In this document: piece after piece, positions 1 through 7,385 of the stretch
Numbering within the stretch: position 1 is the stretch's first letter
Layout of the letters: every line of letters starts with the position of its first letter
Assembly (NCBI RefSeq): GCF_042647165.1
Contig: NZ_JBHRUV010000120.1
Source: Camelimonas abortus
Lineage (GTDB): Bacteria; Pseudomonadota; Alphaproteobacteria; Rhizobiales; Beijerinckiaceae
Strand: one strand, 5' to 3'
Length of the DNA: 21,048 nucleotides
Notes under the pieces: generated by a model
Told to the model about the DNA's origin: nothing
Databases searched by the model: none
Seen by the model: only the letters and a program-made list of their open reading frames with translations
Translations under genes and position numbers: made by a program

Positions 1-441
1 AGGAGATTGGGGTCTCAGGTCAACTGGCACAGTCGCAAGGTGCTGAGCTGGCGACTGTCGAACTCTATGGATACGGGCTTTTGCATCGAAGCCCTGGAGG
101 AGGCGCTGGCCCGATATGGTGTGCCCGAGATTTTCAACACGGATCAGGGTTCGCAATTCACCAGCACGGATTTCACCAGGGTGTTGCTGGACGCCAACGT
201 GAAGATATCCATGGATGGCCGCGGCCGCTGGATCGACAACCGGATGATCGAAAGGCTGTGGCGGTCGCTGAAATATGAATGCGTTTACCTGAACGCCTTT
301 GAAACCGGATCGGAAGCCCGCAAGGGCATCGCCGCCTGGATCACCTACTACAACGAAAGCCGGCCGCACTCATCTCATGGAGGACGGACGCCCGGCGAAA
401 CATATGCTACCTGCAACCACGACCTCAGAGCTGCCGCCTGA
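1..441 (+). CDS. IS3-family transposase (OrfB), C-terminal part, cut by the window edge
   Basis: This is the catalytic integrase-core half of an IS3-family OrfB transposase, which cuts and joins element ends. The frame is open from base 1, so the gene starts upstream of the window. The second catalytic Asp is seen in NTDQGSQFTS and the Glu in DNRMIERLWRSLKYE. The first catalytic Asp must lie further upstream. The tail WITYYNESRPHSSHGGRTP is the usual family C-terminus. The first six or so residues, before VNWHSRKVLSW, do not look like the hydrophobic strand normally found just ahead of this motif, so the gene may be rearranged right at the left edge. Whether the whole copy is functional cannot be judged from here. 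Confidence 0.85.
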   Translation, partial: RRLGSQVNWHSRKVLSWRLSNSMDTGFCIEALEEALARYGVPEIFNTDQGSQFTSTDFTRVLLDANVKISMDGRGRWIDNRMIERLWRSLKYECVYLNAFETGSEARKGIAAWITYYNESRPHSSHGGRTPGETYATCNHDLRAAA

Positions 442-477
442 GGCAACACCTGATCCGAGCTTAACTGGGCGGCTGAC

Positions 478-497
478 TGGTCCAAAATTCAGGACCA
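478..497. repeat. Imperfect palindrome at the IS3 right terminus
   Basis: The 20 bases from 478 to 497 begin with TGGTCC and end with GGACCA, and read nearly the same on both strands around a central AATT-type core. They sit exactly at the deduced right end of the IS3 element, so they probably form part of its terminal inverted repeat. The matching left repeat is outside the window. Confidence 0.5.
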
Positions 498-990
498 CCT
501 CTGGATAGACGCTGGCTCCGTCAGTGCCGATCTTGTCAGGGGCCAGCAAGGGGCAGTCCTTCAGCGCCTTGCAGAAAAAGCGTTTGGCCGCAGCAAGATC
601 GCGGTGGGCGGTCAGCAGGAAATCAATTGGCGTCCCATGTTTGTCGACGGCTCGGTAGAGATAGCGCCACTGGCCACGGATCTTGATGTAGGTCTCGTCG
701 ACACGGATCGAACCACAATGGGGTTTACGGAACCGGTGCAGACGTTTCTCGATCATCGGCGCGTAGGTCAGAACCCAGCGGTTGATAGTGGCATGATCGA
801 CATCGAAGCCACGCTCGGCGAACAGGCTTTCGAGATCACGGTAGCTGAGCGGATAGCGCAGATACCATGTCACCGCCTGAATGATCAGCGGTGCCTCGAA
901 ATGGCGGCCCTTGAAATCGTCTCTGGCGCGACGTTTGAGTTTGTCGGCGAGGGTGTTCAGGATCATGGCGTCGGTCTCCGGCACCATCAT
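498..990 (-). pseudogene. IS6-family transposase, C-terminus lost to IS3 insertion
   Basis: This is a DDE transposase of the IS6/IS26 family. The family hallmarks are visible: DFKGRHFEAPLI near residues 25-36, SYRDLESLFAERG at 49-61, DHATINRW at 65-72, the first catalytic Asp in RVDETYIK (Asp98), YLYRAVDKHG at 110-119 and the second catalytic Asp in GTDGAS (Asp157). Family homology stops after about residue 163. Beyond that the frame runs through the IS3 end to a chance stop at 370, giving a 206-residue open frame with a foreign tail. The third catalytic residue, Glu, which should lie about 35 residues further on, is missing, so the protein cannot be active. The start at 990 follows a GCGAGG stretch and lies 55 bases from the terminal repeat, a normal spacing for this family. 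Confidence 0.85.
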
Positions 991-1031
991 CCTCGCCCCG
1001 CTGCCCCCAACTCCGGGTTAACGCCAGAAAC

Positions 1032-1045
1032 TTTGCGACAGGTCC
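1032..1045 (-). repeat. Terminal inverted repeat of the IS6-family remnant
   Basis: On the minus strand this reads GGACCTGTCGCAAA, which matches the IS6-family terminal pattern (IS26: GGCACTGTTGCAAA). It marks the boundary between IS DNA and the cobalamin locus. A similar sequence, GGGCCTGTCGTAAA, occurs at 20986 on the plus strand. Confidence 0.7.
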
Positions 1046-1187
1046 TCTTGTGATCGATACATGGCTTCCATTCCCGTACATGGGAGCGAAGCCCGAGCGG
1101 ACGCGCCACGGGTAGGCACAGCAAATACTGACAGCCCGCACACGCTCCACCGGGACACCCCGCCCGAGGACGTTTAATTGCTGTCGC
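1046..1187 (-). other. Leader remnant between the riboswitch and the IS6 end; no supported gene
   Basis: This is the stretch where the gene controlled by the left riboswitch would begin. On the minus strand it carries GGGCGGGGTGTCCCGGTGGAG (about 1148-1168), a GC-rich element that resembles the segment following the right-hand riboswitch (GGCGGGATTACCGGG). It may be part of the expression platform. A 46-codon frame starting with GTG at 1158 runs into the IS6 end and stops at 1018. I do not recognise its translation. The gene appears to have been displaced or removed by the IS6 insertion. Confidence 0.5.
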
Positions 1188-1353
1188 GGCAGGTTTCCTG
1201 GCTCGTGACTCAACGCGCCTGCTTCCGCCTTCCCGGGATATTCCCAGTGGCTTGAAGCGAAGCAGACACTCGTCACTTACAGTTGCGGGGGCAGCGTCGG
1301 CATCGAACCGACTTCCCTATTATCCATATATCTAGCGATATGATGGCACCGAG
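1188..1353 (-). promoter_or_regulatory. Cobalamin riboswitch (left copy), orphaned beside an IS element
   Basis: Read on the minus strand, all core blocks of the adenosylcobalamin riboswitch (Rfam Cobalamin, RF00174) appear in order: GGTGCC at the 5' end, ATAGGGAA, GCTGCCCCCGCAACTGTAA, AGCCACTG, GGGAAGGC, and AGCCAGGAAACCTGCC at the 3' end. The aptamer core looks intact. Such elements turn down translation or transcription of the next gene when adenosylcobalamin is bound. Here the next thing downstream is an IS6 remnant at 1045, with no identifiable B12 gene in between. The element begins about 200 bases past the cobQ stop and has its own promoter, so it was the leader of a separate transcription unit, not of cobQ. 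Confidence 0.93.
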
Positions 1354-1361
1354 ACCTCAAG

Positions 1362-1390
1362 ATATTGTGGCTGCGATCATCCATTGTCAA
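1362..1390 (-). promoter_or_regulatory. Putative sigma-70 promoter of the left riboswitch transcript
   Basis: On the minus strand a perfect TTGACA (1390-1385) is followed after 17 bases by CAATAT (1367-1362). Transcription would start around 1355, just ahead of the first conserved block of the riboswitch. The position and the perfect -35 box make this convincing, although the -10 is only a partial match. Confidence 0.6.
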
Positions 1391-1481
1391 ACGACTGTCC
1401 CCAGTTTTGAGAGAGGACGGGTTGGCTGGCGCATTGGGCCTTGCCATGGCGCCCGGCGCGCCGCCCGACAGCGGCGGCAGA

Positions 1482-1515
1482 TGGAAAGCCCAAGCCCCTG
1501 AAGGGTTGGCTTCCA
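1482..1515 (-). terminator. Possible stem-loop after cobQ
   Basis: About 45 bases past the cobQ stop, the minus strand can fold with TGGAAGCC pairing to GGCTTTCCA (one bulge) and an inner CCC/GGG pairing. No run of T follows, so it is not a classical intrinsic terminator. It may end the cobD-cobQ transcript with Rho or only protect its 3' end. Low confidence. Confidence 0.25.
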
Positions 1516-1557
1516 TCAGACCTGCGGCAACGCAGCCGATCAGGTGTGAGGCTGCCG

Positions 1558-3042
1558 TCAGAATGATGCGCCGTCTGCAGCGATTTCAAGCAAGGCGTCC
1601 ACAGCAAGATGCCGCTCGAGATGTTCGGCCAGCGAGTCGAGCGTGTCCTCTATCCGGGTTTCATAAGGGACAGCGGAGGTCGCACCGCCCAGCCTGTGCA
1701 ACCAGGCTGAACGCTGGGCGTCGTGCGCGAACAGGCCGTGAATGTAGCCCCCGGTGATGCGGCCGTCATCGGAAACCGAGCCGTCTCGCACGCCATCGCT
1801 GAGAATGGCGAAGGGGCGTGCGCCATCCAGCCCAACTGTCCGGCCAACGTGCATTTCATAACCCGTGAGCGGTGCGCCATCGAAACTGACGCCCGTGACA
1901 GCGCGGAGGGTTTTCGCGGAGCCAAGGATAGTGTCGACATTGAGCAGACCGAGGCCATCAACGCTGTTGGAAGGTCCCTCGACCCCCTGTGGGTCCGCAA
2001 TTGTGCGTCCAAGCATCTGGTATCCGCCGCAGATGCCATGCACACGGCCTCCACGTCGCACATGGGCGGCGATGTCGATGTCGAAACCAGCGGCGCGCAA
2101 GGCTCCCAGCGCTGCAATGGTGGATTTCGAGCCCGGCAGAATCACCAGATCGGCATCGCCAGGCAACGCCGTCCCTGGCCAAACGCGCAACACCTCGACG
2201 TCAGGCTCCGCGTCCAGCGGATCCAGGTCGTCGAAATTTGAAATTTGCGGCAGGATGGGCACGGCGATCCGAATGCGGGATTTGCGCGCGCCAGCCGACG
2301 CAACGGCCCCTTTGGTTAGGGTGAGCGCATCCTCCGCGGGCAGCAGGCGCGCATCATCGAAATGCGGGATCAGGCCCAGCGCCGCCCAGCCAGCGCGGCG
2401 CGCGATCTCCGCCATGCCTTCTGAGAATAGCGTTGGATCACCGCGGAAGCGGTTGACAATGAACCCCTTGATCATGGCGGCGTCTGCCGGGTCGATCACT
2501 GTTTTCGTGCCGACGAGGCTGGCGATCACCCCACCGCGATCAATGTCGCCTATCAGCACGACCGGAACATTGGCGGCGCGCGCAAAGCCCATATTGGCGA
2601 TGTCATTGGCGCGCAGATTAATCTCGGAGGCGCTTCCGGCGCCTTCCACCAACACGATGTCGGCGTCAGTGCAAAGGCGTTGGTAGCTGTCCAGCACCGC
2701 GTCCATCAGGCCGCGCTTCAGCGCCTGGTAGTCCGCCGCGCCTGCTGTGCCGCGCATCTGGCCCTGCACGATCACCTGCGAACCAGTGGCGCTTTGCGGT
2801 TTGAGCAACACCGGGTTCATGTGGACGCTGGGCGCCACCCGGGCCGCGCGGGCCTGCAAGGCCTGCGCCCGACCGATTTCGCCGCCGTCGACTGTCACCG
2901 CAGCGTTATTCGACATGTTCTGAGGTTTGAATGGGCGTACGGTCAGGCCGCGATTGCTCAGCGCACGCGCCAGGCCCGCGACGATCAGCGACTTGCCTAC
3001 ATCCGAGCCTGTGCCCTGAAACATGATGGCGCGGGCAGTCAT
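1558..3042 (-). CDS. cobQ: Cobyric acid synthase
   Basis: This glutamine-dependent enzyme amidates side chains b, d, e and g of adenosylcobyrinic acid a,c-diamide to give cobyric acid, in the cytoplasm. The 494-residue length is normal. The N-terminal dethiobiotin-synthetase-like ATPase carries a P-loop GTGSDVGKS at residues 10-18, followed by the family block RPFKPQNMSNNA. The C-terminal class I glutamine amidotransferase domain shows the nucleophile Cys338 in GICGGYQMLG and His435 in GGYIHGLFAHD. The ATG at 3042 has a GAGAGGAA sequence about 8 bases upstream. It is the second gene of the cobD-cobQ block, 40 bases after cobD. It is the last cob gene before the left riboswitch and IS region. 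Confidence 0.97.
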   Translation of the reverse strand: MTARAIMFQGTGSDVGKSLIVAGLARALSNRGLTVRPFKPQNMSNNAAVTVDGGEIGRAQALQARAARVAPSVHMNPVLLKPQSATGSQVIVQGQMRGTAGAADYQALKRGLMDAVLDSYQRLCTDADIVLVEGAGSASEINLRANDIANMGFARAANVPVVLIGDIDRGGVIASLVGTKTVIDPADAAMIKGFIVNRFRGDPTLFSEGMAEIARRAGWAALGLIPHFDDARLLPAEDALTLTKGAVASAGARKSRIRIAVPILPQISNFDDLDPLDAEPDVEVLRVWPGTALPGDADLVILPGSKSTIAALGALRAAGFDIDIAAHVRRGGRVHGICGGYQMLGRTIADPQGVEGPSNSVDGLGLLNVDTILGSAKTLRAVTGVSFDGAPLTGYEMHVGRTVGLDGARPFAILSDGVRDGSVSDDGRITGGYIHGLFAHDAQRSAWLHRLGGATSAVPYETRIEDTLDSLAEHLERHLAVDALLEIAADGASF

Positions 3043-3082
3043 AGGGAGTTCCTCTCACTGAGCGCATGGCCAGATTCGCGGC

Positions 3083-4123
3083 TCACAGGATCCAGCTCAG
3101 GCTGTATGTGGTGGGCGGAATGACGATCAGCGCCATCAGAATGAGCGACGCGCGGCGATAGAGGCGCAAAGCTTGTCTGATGTCAGCAGCATGGGCTTCG
3201 CGTCTGCCGCCGCGCCCCATGGCGGCGTCGTCGACCAGCACGCCGCCATAGACACGGGGACCGGCCAGTTCGAGTCCAAGGGCCCCCGCCATCGCCGCCT
3301 CGGGCCACCCGGCATTGGGTGAGCGATGCAGCCGCGCATCGCGTCGCACCGCTGCAAGGCTGGCGCGGGCGTTCGCCCCATCGGTTAAGGCGGCTGCGGC
3401 GATGATGGTCAAGGCGCTCAGGCGGGAGGCGGGCAAGTTGACCAGATCGTCAAGACGCGCCGCCGCCCGGCCAAAATCACGATAACGGTCGTTGAGATGG
3501 CCGATCATGCTGTCAGCCGTGTTGATCGCCTTGTAAATGGCGCCGCCCGGCAGGCCGCCGATGGCCAGCCAGAACACCGGCGCCGTGACGCCATCGGAGT
3601 AATTCTCGGCCAAACTTTCGAGCGCCGCCCGACACACCGCTGCTTCGTCAAGTTGATCGGGATCGCGGCCAACGATCATCGACGCCGCACGCCGTCCCCC
3701 GGCAAGACCGTCCCGCTCCAGCGCGTCAGCGACGGCTTGAACATGTTCGTCGAGGCTGCGTTGGGCGACAAGGGCGCTGGCGACGACCGCTGTGACCATG
3801 AAGCCAAGCAATACCCCAAGCAGCGCCTGTACAGAGATTTCCACCAGAAACGCCGCTCCCCCGCTCGTGAGAACCAGCAGAATCAGCGTAAATAGGCCAA
3901 AGGCCTGACGGCGAAGCGCGGGCATGTCCGACCGGTTCAGACGTGTTTCCAGCGCCGTGATGATCGCGCCAATCCAGGTGACCGGGTGGCCGATGCGCCG
4001 GAGCAGGGCGGCCGGATAGCCGGTCACGCGTTCAATCGCCATCGCGGTGAAGGCGAGCGCAAAGCACATCGCCAGCCAGCCCTCCGCGCCCACACCAGAC
4101 CAGGACATTTCAGACAATGACAT
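3083..4123 (-). CDS. cobD: Adenosylcobinamide-phosphate synthase (CobD/CbiB)
   Basis: This integral membrane enzyme joins cobyric acid to (R)-1-amino-2-propanol O-phosphate, the product of CobC, to form adenosylcobinamide phosphate. The protein has 346 residues. Hydrophobic segments lie near residues 15-35, 73-120 and at the C-terminus (SLILMALIVIPPTTYSLSWIL). Family blocks include the conserved HPVTWIGAII near residues 46-55, ESLAENYSDGVTAPVFW in the middle and RDARLHRSPNAGWPEAAMAGALG. The name follows Pseudomonas denitrificans; in Salmonella the equivalent is CbiB, and Salmonella CobD is a different enzyme (the decarboxylase). The ATG at 4123 overlaps the proposed ATG of the divergent cobC. 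A later ATG at 4108 (MSW) is possible. Confidence 0.95.
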   Translation of the reverse strand: MSLSEMSWSGVGAEGWLAMCFALAFTAMAIERVTGYPAALLRRIGHPVTWIGAIITALETRLNRSDMPALRRQAFGLFTLILLVLTSGGAAFLVEISVQALLGVLLGFMVTAVVASALVAQRSLDEHVQAVADALERDGLAGGRRAASMIVGRDPDQLDEAAVCRAALESLAENYSDGVTAPVFWLAIGGLPGGAIYKAINTADSMIGHLNDRYRDFGRAAARLDDLVNLPASRLSALTIIAAAALTDGANARASLAAVRRDARLHRSPNAGWPEAAMAGALGLELAGPRVYGGVLVDDAAMGRGGRREAHAADIRQALRLYRRASLILMALIVIPPTTYSLSWIL

Positions 4124-5231
4124 GGCGTGCTTCTACTCCGGCGCTTTTGCGATGACTGCGGGTCAGGGTCAGGACGCGGCTCCGGCGAGCACTCCCGAGC
4201 GCATCGTGCATGGCGGCTCTCTGGAACAAGCGGCGCGATTGTTTCCCGATGCGCAGCTGCCTTGGATTGATCTGTCGACTGGGATCAACCCGCATGTCTA
4301 TTCCCGCAAACCCGCCCCAACCTGGGCGCTGACCAGGTTGCCGGAGCCCGGCCTGCACGTCGCATTGTGCAACACCGCGGCGGAAGCCTGGGGCGTTGGG
4401 CAGGGGGCTGCGGTCGTCGCGGGTCCCGGCACACAGATGCTGCTGCCGCAGGTGATGATGCTGGTCATGCCTGGCGTGGCGGCGGTGTTGTCGCCGACCT
4501 ATGCCGAGCATCGCCGCGCAGCCGCCATTGCGGGCCATCAGGTGCGCGAGGCGCAGTCCGTGAGCGCTCTGTATGACGCTGATCTTGTGGTGGTGGTCAA
4601 CCCGAACAATCCGGACGGCCGGGCGTTGCCCCGCGAGGAATTGCTCGACCTTGCAGCGCATCTGAAGCGCAAGCGCGGCTTGCTGGTGGTCGACGAGGCG
4701 TTCATCGATGCAAGCGATGTTGAGAGCGTCACGGACTGCGTCGGGCGCGAGGACGTGTCCGGCGCGCTGATTGTGTTGCGCTCGTTCGGAAAGTTTTACG
4801 GCCTGGCTGGCGTACGCCTCGGCTTCGCCATTGCCTGTCGTGCCCATGCTGAGCGACTGGAGGCCATCCTCGGCCCGTGGGCAGTTTCCGGTCCAGCGCT
4901 TGTCGCCGGGCAGGCGGCGCTCGCCGATACGCCATGGCGCATGGCCATGCGCAAACGGCTTGCCGCGGAAGCCTCCAGGCTGGATCGCATGTTGATCGGC
5001 GCAGGGCTGTCGATCGTCGGCGGCACAGGACTGTTCCGGCTCGCTCGTCATGATCGGGCGCAAACCCTGTTCACGATACTGGCGCAACATGGCGTCTGGG
5101 TTCGACGGTTTGAGGCTGAAAGCGGACTGGGCGCTGACGTGCTGCGCTTCGGCCTGCCGCCAGACAAGGCGGCGGTGCGACGTGTAGCGCAGGCGCTCGA
5201 TCGTTTCCGCGCGACGTTCAACGACGGTTGA
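4122..5231 (+). CDS. cobC: L-threonine-O-3-phosphate decarboxylase (PLP enzyme)
   Basis: This class I/II aminotransferase-fold enzyme makes (R)-1-amino-2-propanol O-phosphate, the linker of the nucleotide loop. IVHGGSLEQA and WIDLSTGINPH at the N-terminus are typical of CobC. PLP-site features are NPNNPDGR (about 160-167), DEAFID (Asp191) and Lys224 in RSFGKFYGLAGVRLGFA. The gene lies alone on the plus strand between cobD (divergent) and cobF (convergent, 11 bases apart). The start is uncertain. The ATG at 4122 gives 369 residues and overlaps the cobD start codon, and an ATG at 4152 would give 359. Neither has a good ribosome binding site. The frame stays open to 4047, inside cobD. Pairing with cobD fits, because the two act at the same pathway step. 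Confidence 0.93.
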   Translation: MACFYSGAFAMTAGQGQDAAPASTPERIVHGGSLEQAARLFPDAQLPWIDLSTGINPHVYSRKPAPTWALTRLPEPGLHVALCNTAAEAWGVGQGAAVVAGPGTQMLLPQVMMLVMPGVAAVLSPTYAEHRRAAAIAGHQVREAQSVSALYDADLVVVVNPNNPDGRALPREELLDLAAHLKRKRGLLVVDEAFIDASDVESVTDCVGREDVSGALIVLRSFGKFYGLAGVRLGFAIACRAHAERLEAILGPWAVSGPALVAGQAALADTPWRMAMRKRLAAEASRLDRMLIGAGLSIVGGTGLFRLARHDRAQTLFTILAQHGVWVRRFEAESGLGADVLRFGLPPDKAAVRRVAQALDRFRATFNDG

Positions 5232-5242
5232 AGACGCGGGCA

Positions 5243-6016
5243 TCATGGCAGGGCGCAGGCCGACCGACGGCGTAGCAGATAGATGTCCATGATCCATCCG
5301 TGACGTTCGCGCGCTTCGGCGCGCAGGGCGACAATCTCAGGACCGATGCGATCGAGCGGGCCGCTGCGCAGCAGTTGATGCTCCATACCGAGGTAAGCCC
5401 CCCACCAGATATCGAAATCGGCTCCGGCGAGACATGTGAAGGCGCAACCTCCATCAAGCATCACCAACGCGGTGTCCGCATCAACCGGGAAGCCCTGACG
5501 CAGCAGTCGGCCAGTCGTGATGACCACTGGCCGCGCGATGTCATTCAACGTGACGCCATGGGCCGCGGTCAGCGCCTGCATGCTGGTGACGCCTGGAATG
5601 ACGTCACGCGCGACAGGGTGGCCCCGCAACGCATCGACGCGGTCGAGAATGCGCAGCGTGCTGTCGTAAAGCGATGGATCGCCCCAGACCAACAGCCCAG
5701 CGGCGCCGTCCTCCGGCACATGCGCCTTGATCAACTCGCAATAGGCGCAGGCGATGGCCTGATGCCATTCATCGACTGTTTCCACATAGCGGTTGTCGTC
5801 GGCAGCGCGTTGCGGGAGGTTGAATTCGATGATCCGCGTCGACGGATTGGTCAGGTGCCGACGGCAGATCTCGCGGCGCAGGGTCGCCAGATCGTCCTTT
5901 TGCCCAGCCTTACGGGGAATAAACAGCACGTCGAGGCGGTTGAGGGCGTTGACAGCCTGGATTGTGAGTTGGTCGGGGTGACCCGCGCCAATGCCAATGA
6001 CTGAGAAGCGCTGCAC
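5243..6016 (-). CDS. cobF: Precorrin-6A synthase (deacetylating), C1 methyltransferase
   Basis: This SAM-dependent enzyme methylates C1 of precorrin-5 and expels acetic acid to give precorrin-6A. It occurs in the aerobic pathway only. The tetrapyrrole-methylase fold is shown by VIGIGAGHPDQLTIQAVNAL at the N-terminus, LVWGDPSLYDSTLRIL in the middle (the GDP loop that binds SAM) and VIPGVTSMQALTAAHG. CobF-specific traits are the RYVETVDEWH stretch and the conserved IWWGAYLGMEHQLL. I chose GTG at 6016 because it lies one base after the cobB stop and follows a GGGGGG run 8 bases upstream. An ATG at 6043 would add nine residues and overlap cobB by 26 bases. It is the last gene of the cobL-to-cobF block. 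Confidence 0.95.
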   Translation of the reverse strand: MQRFSVIGIGAGHPDQLTIQAVNALNRLDVLFIPRKAGQKDDLATLRREICRRHLTNPSTRIIEFNLPQRAADDNRYVETVDEWHQAIACAYCELIKAHVPEDGAAGLLVWGDPSLYDSTLRILDRVDALRGHPVARDVIPGVTSMQALTAAHGVTLNDIARPVVITTGRLLRQGFPVDADTALVMLDGGCAFTCLAGADFDIWWGAYLGMEHQLLRSGPLDRIGPEIVALRAEARERHGWIMDIYLLRRRSACALP

Positions 6017-6017
6017 G

Positions 6018-7385
6018 TCAGACGCCCCCCGCAGCGATGGCATGAAAATAGCAACCGCTCACCAGGCCACGCCGACCGCCGCTATCACCTAGCGGCTGGC
6101 CCTGGGAATCGCACAGCGCTGCCAGCGGCATGTCGCGGCCAGGGTCGACCATGCTCGAATAATGGAATTCGTGGCCGCGGATGACCGCCCCTGCCGGACC
6201 TAGGGCGCAATCGGCCAGCAATCTTGCTTCGCGATAGCCAAGGTTCATCCGCCGCTTTGCATAGGAGGTGACATGGCCAAGCAGGCCGGTCATCTGATGC
6301 GATGCGCCGTCAGCATCCACCAGCGCCTCGCCCAGCACCATATAGCCGCCGCACTCCCCATGAACCGGGCGCGTGGCTGCGAATGCAGCCAGCGCAGTGC
6401 GGAACCGCGACGCCATCGCGAGCCGGCCTGCGTGCAACTCCGGGTAGCCTCCCGGCAGCCAGCAGCAGTCGCAGGATAGGTCAGGCGCCTCATCCGCGAG
6501 CGGCGAAAAGGGCTTGATTTCGCAGCCTGCCTCTCGCCAGGCGCGCAGGACGTGCGGATAGACAAAGGAGAAGGCTTCGTCTTGCGCGAGGGCGATGCGC
6601 TGCCCCGGTGGCTGCAGGCGATTTTGGGGAAGAGCGGCTGGGGCGAGGGGGCCCGCGTCGGTTTCCGGCAACACAGAGAGCGGCCCAGCGATGCGTTGGA
6701 CGGCGGCCAAATCGACGCTGTCGGCGATGACGTCGGCCATCCGTGCGATGAACGCGGCGAGGGCGGCGTGCTCGCGCGCCTGGACGAGGCCGAGGTGACG
6801 CTCGGGCAAGGCAATTGTGGCGTTGCGACGGATGGCGCCGAGCACCGGGATGCCGGCGGCTTCAATCGCCGTGGCGGCAAACGACTCATGTCGGGCGCTG
6901 GCCGACTGGTTGAGCACGACGCCGCCAATCCGGACGTGCGGATCAAAACTGGCGAAACCGTGGGCGATAGCCGCTGCGGTTTGCGACTGGCCGGAGATGT
7001 CCAGCACCAACAGCGTCGGCAGGCCGGATAACCGCGCCAGATCTGCCGCCGCGCCAGAGCGTCCCTGCGGCGCGGCGACGCCGTCGAACAGGCCCATGGC
7101 GCTCTCGATGAGCAGCATATCGCCGCCGCTGGCCTGCTCCATCATCAACTGTTTGAGCATGGCCGGCGGCATCGCCCAGCTGTCGAGATTGACGCCAGGG
7201 GCGCCCGTCGCCGCCTGGTGAAACGCTGGGTCGATGTAGTCCGGACCAGATTTGGCGGCGCGCATGTCCAGCCCAAGGCGTCGCAGCGCCGCCAGCAGGC
7301 CAATGGTGACGCTGGTCTTGCCTGAGCCCGAGCGCGCAGCGCCTATGATCAGGCCCCGAGGTTCACGTGCAAGGGGCTCAGTCAT
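6018..7385 (-). CDS. cobB: Hydrogenobyrinic acid a,c-diamide synthase (CobB/CbiA family)
   Basis: This glutamine- and ATP-dependent enzyme amidates side chains a and c of hydrogenobyrinate before cobalt insertion. At 455 residues it has the standard two-domain build. The N-terminal ATPase has a P-loop GAARSGSGKTS at residues 15-25, followed by KSGPDYIDPAFH and the LIESAMGLFDG block. The C-terminal glutamine amidotransferase domain has LPGGYPELHA, nucleophile Cys345 in GECGGYMVLG and His448 in CYFHA. The frame is open to an ATG at 7442, but the ATG at 7385 has GAGG six bases upstream and overlaps the cobA stop by eight bases, matching the coupling seen in the rest of the block. Confidence 0.95.
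   Translation of the reverse strand: MTEPLAREPRGLIIGAARSGSGKTSVTIGLLAALRRLGLDMRAAKSGPDYIDPAFHQAATGAPGVNLDSWAMPPAMLKQLMMEQASGGDMLLIESAMGLFDGVAAPQGRSGAAADLARLSGLPTLLVLDISGQSQTAAAIAHGFASFDPHVRIGGVVLNQSASARHESFAATAIEAAGIPVLGAIRRNATIALPERHLGLVQAREHAALAAFIARMADVIADSVDLAAVQRIAGPLSVLPETDAGPLAPAALPQNRLQPPGQRIALAQDEAFSFVYPHVLRAWREAGCEIKPFSPLADEAPDLSCDCCWLPGGYPELHAGRLAMASRFRTALAAFAATRPVHGECGGYMVLGEALVDADGASHQMTGLLGHVTSYAKRRMNLGYREARLLADCALGPAGAVIRGHEFHYSSMVDPGRDMPLAALCDSQGQPLGDSGGRRGLVSGCYFHAIAAGGV

Larger units (their letters stand above)
1..497 (+). mobile_element. Right-hand part of an IS3-family insertion sequence
   Basis: The window opens inside an IS3-family element, whose left part lies outside. 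What is visible is the C-terminal half of the DDE transposase (to 441) and a short non-coding tail ending at about 497. I place the right terminus at 497 because the sequence there ends in CA, as IS3-family elements do, and because the codons of a different, minus-strand transposase (IS6 family) resume immediately after it. The element therefore appears to have inserted into the IS6 transposase gene. The boundary is inferred from these two facts; no second copy is available for comparison. Confidence 0.7.
498..1045 (-). mobile_element. Remnant of an IS6-family insertion sequence
   Basis: This stretch holds the start-proximal end of an IS6-family element: a terminal repeat at 1032-1045 and the first three-quarters of its transposase. 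The rest is separated by the IS3 element to the left and would lie outside the window. A complete IS6 element is usually about 800 bases. Here about 550 remain, and the copy is expected to be inactive for transposition unless another intact copy acts in trans. Confidence 0.75.

Noticed and set aside
604..1053. 149-codon open frame on the plus strand over the IS6 remnant
   Set aside because: It is antisense to the transposase codons and runs through the IS terminus.
1018..1158. 46-codon frame with GTG start downstream of the left riboswitch (minus strand)
   Set aside because: It crosses from leader into the IS6 end, has no well-spaced ribosome binding site and no recognised similarity. It is mentioned only as a possible relic.
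1188..1353. tRNA-like look of the GGTTCGATGCC segment near the left riboswitch
   Set aside because: It resembles a T-arm only locally. The surrounding blocks are those of the cobalamin riboswitch, and no acceptor stem or anticodon arm can be formed.
4110..5297. Long open frame of 395 codons on the minus strand opposite cobC
   Set aside because: Its translation is rich in Arg, His and Gln and shows no family motif. It is the antisense shadow of a well-supported PLP enzyme gene in GC-rich DNA.
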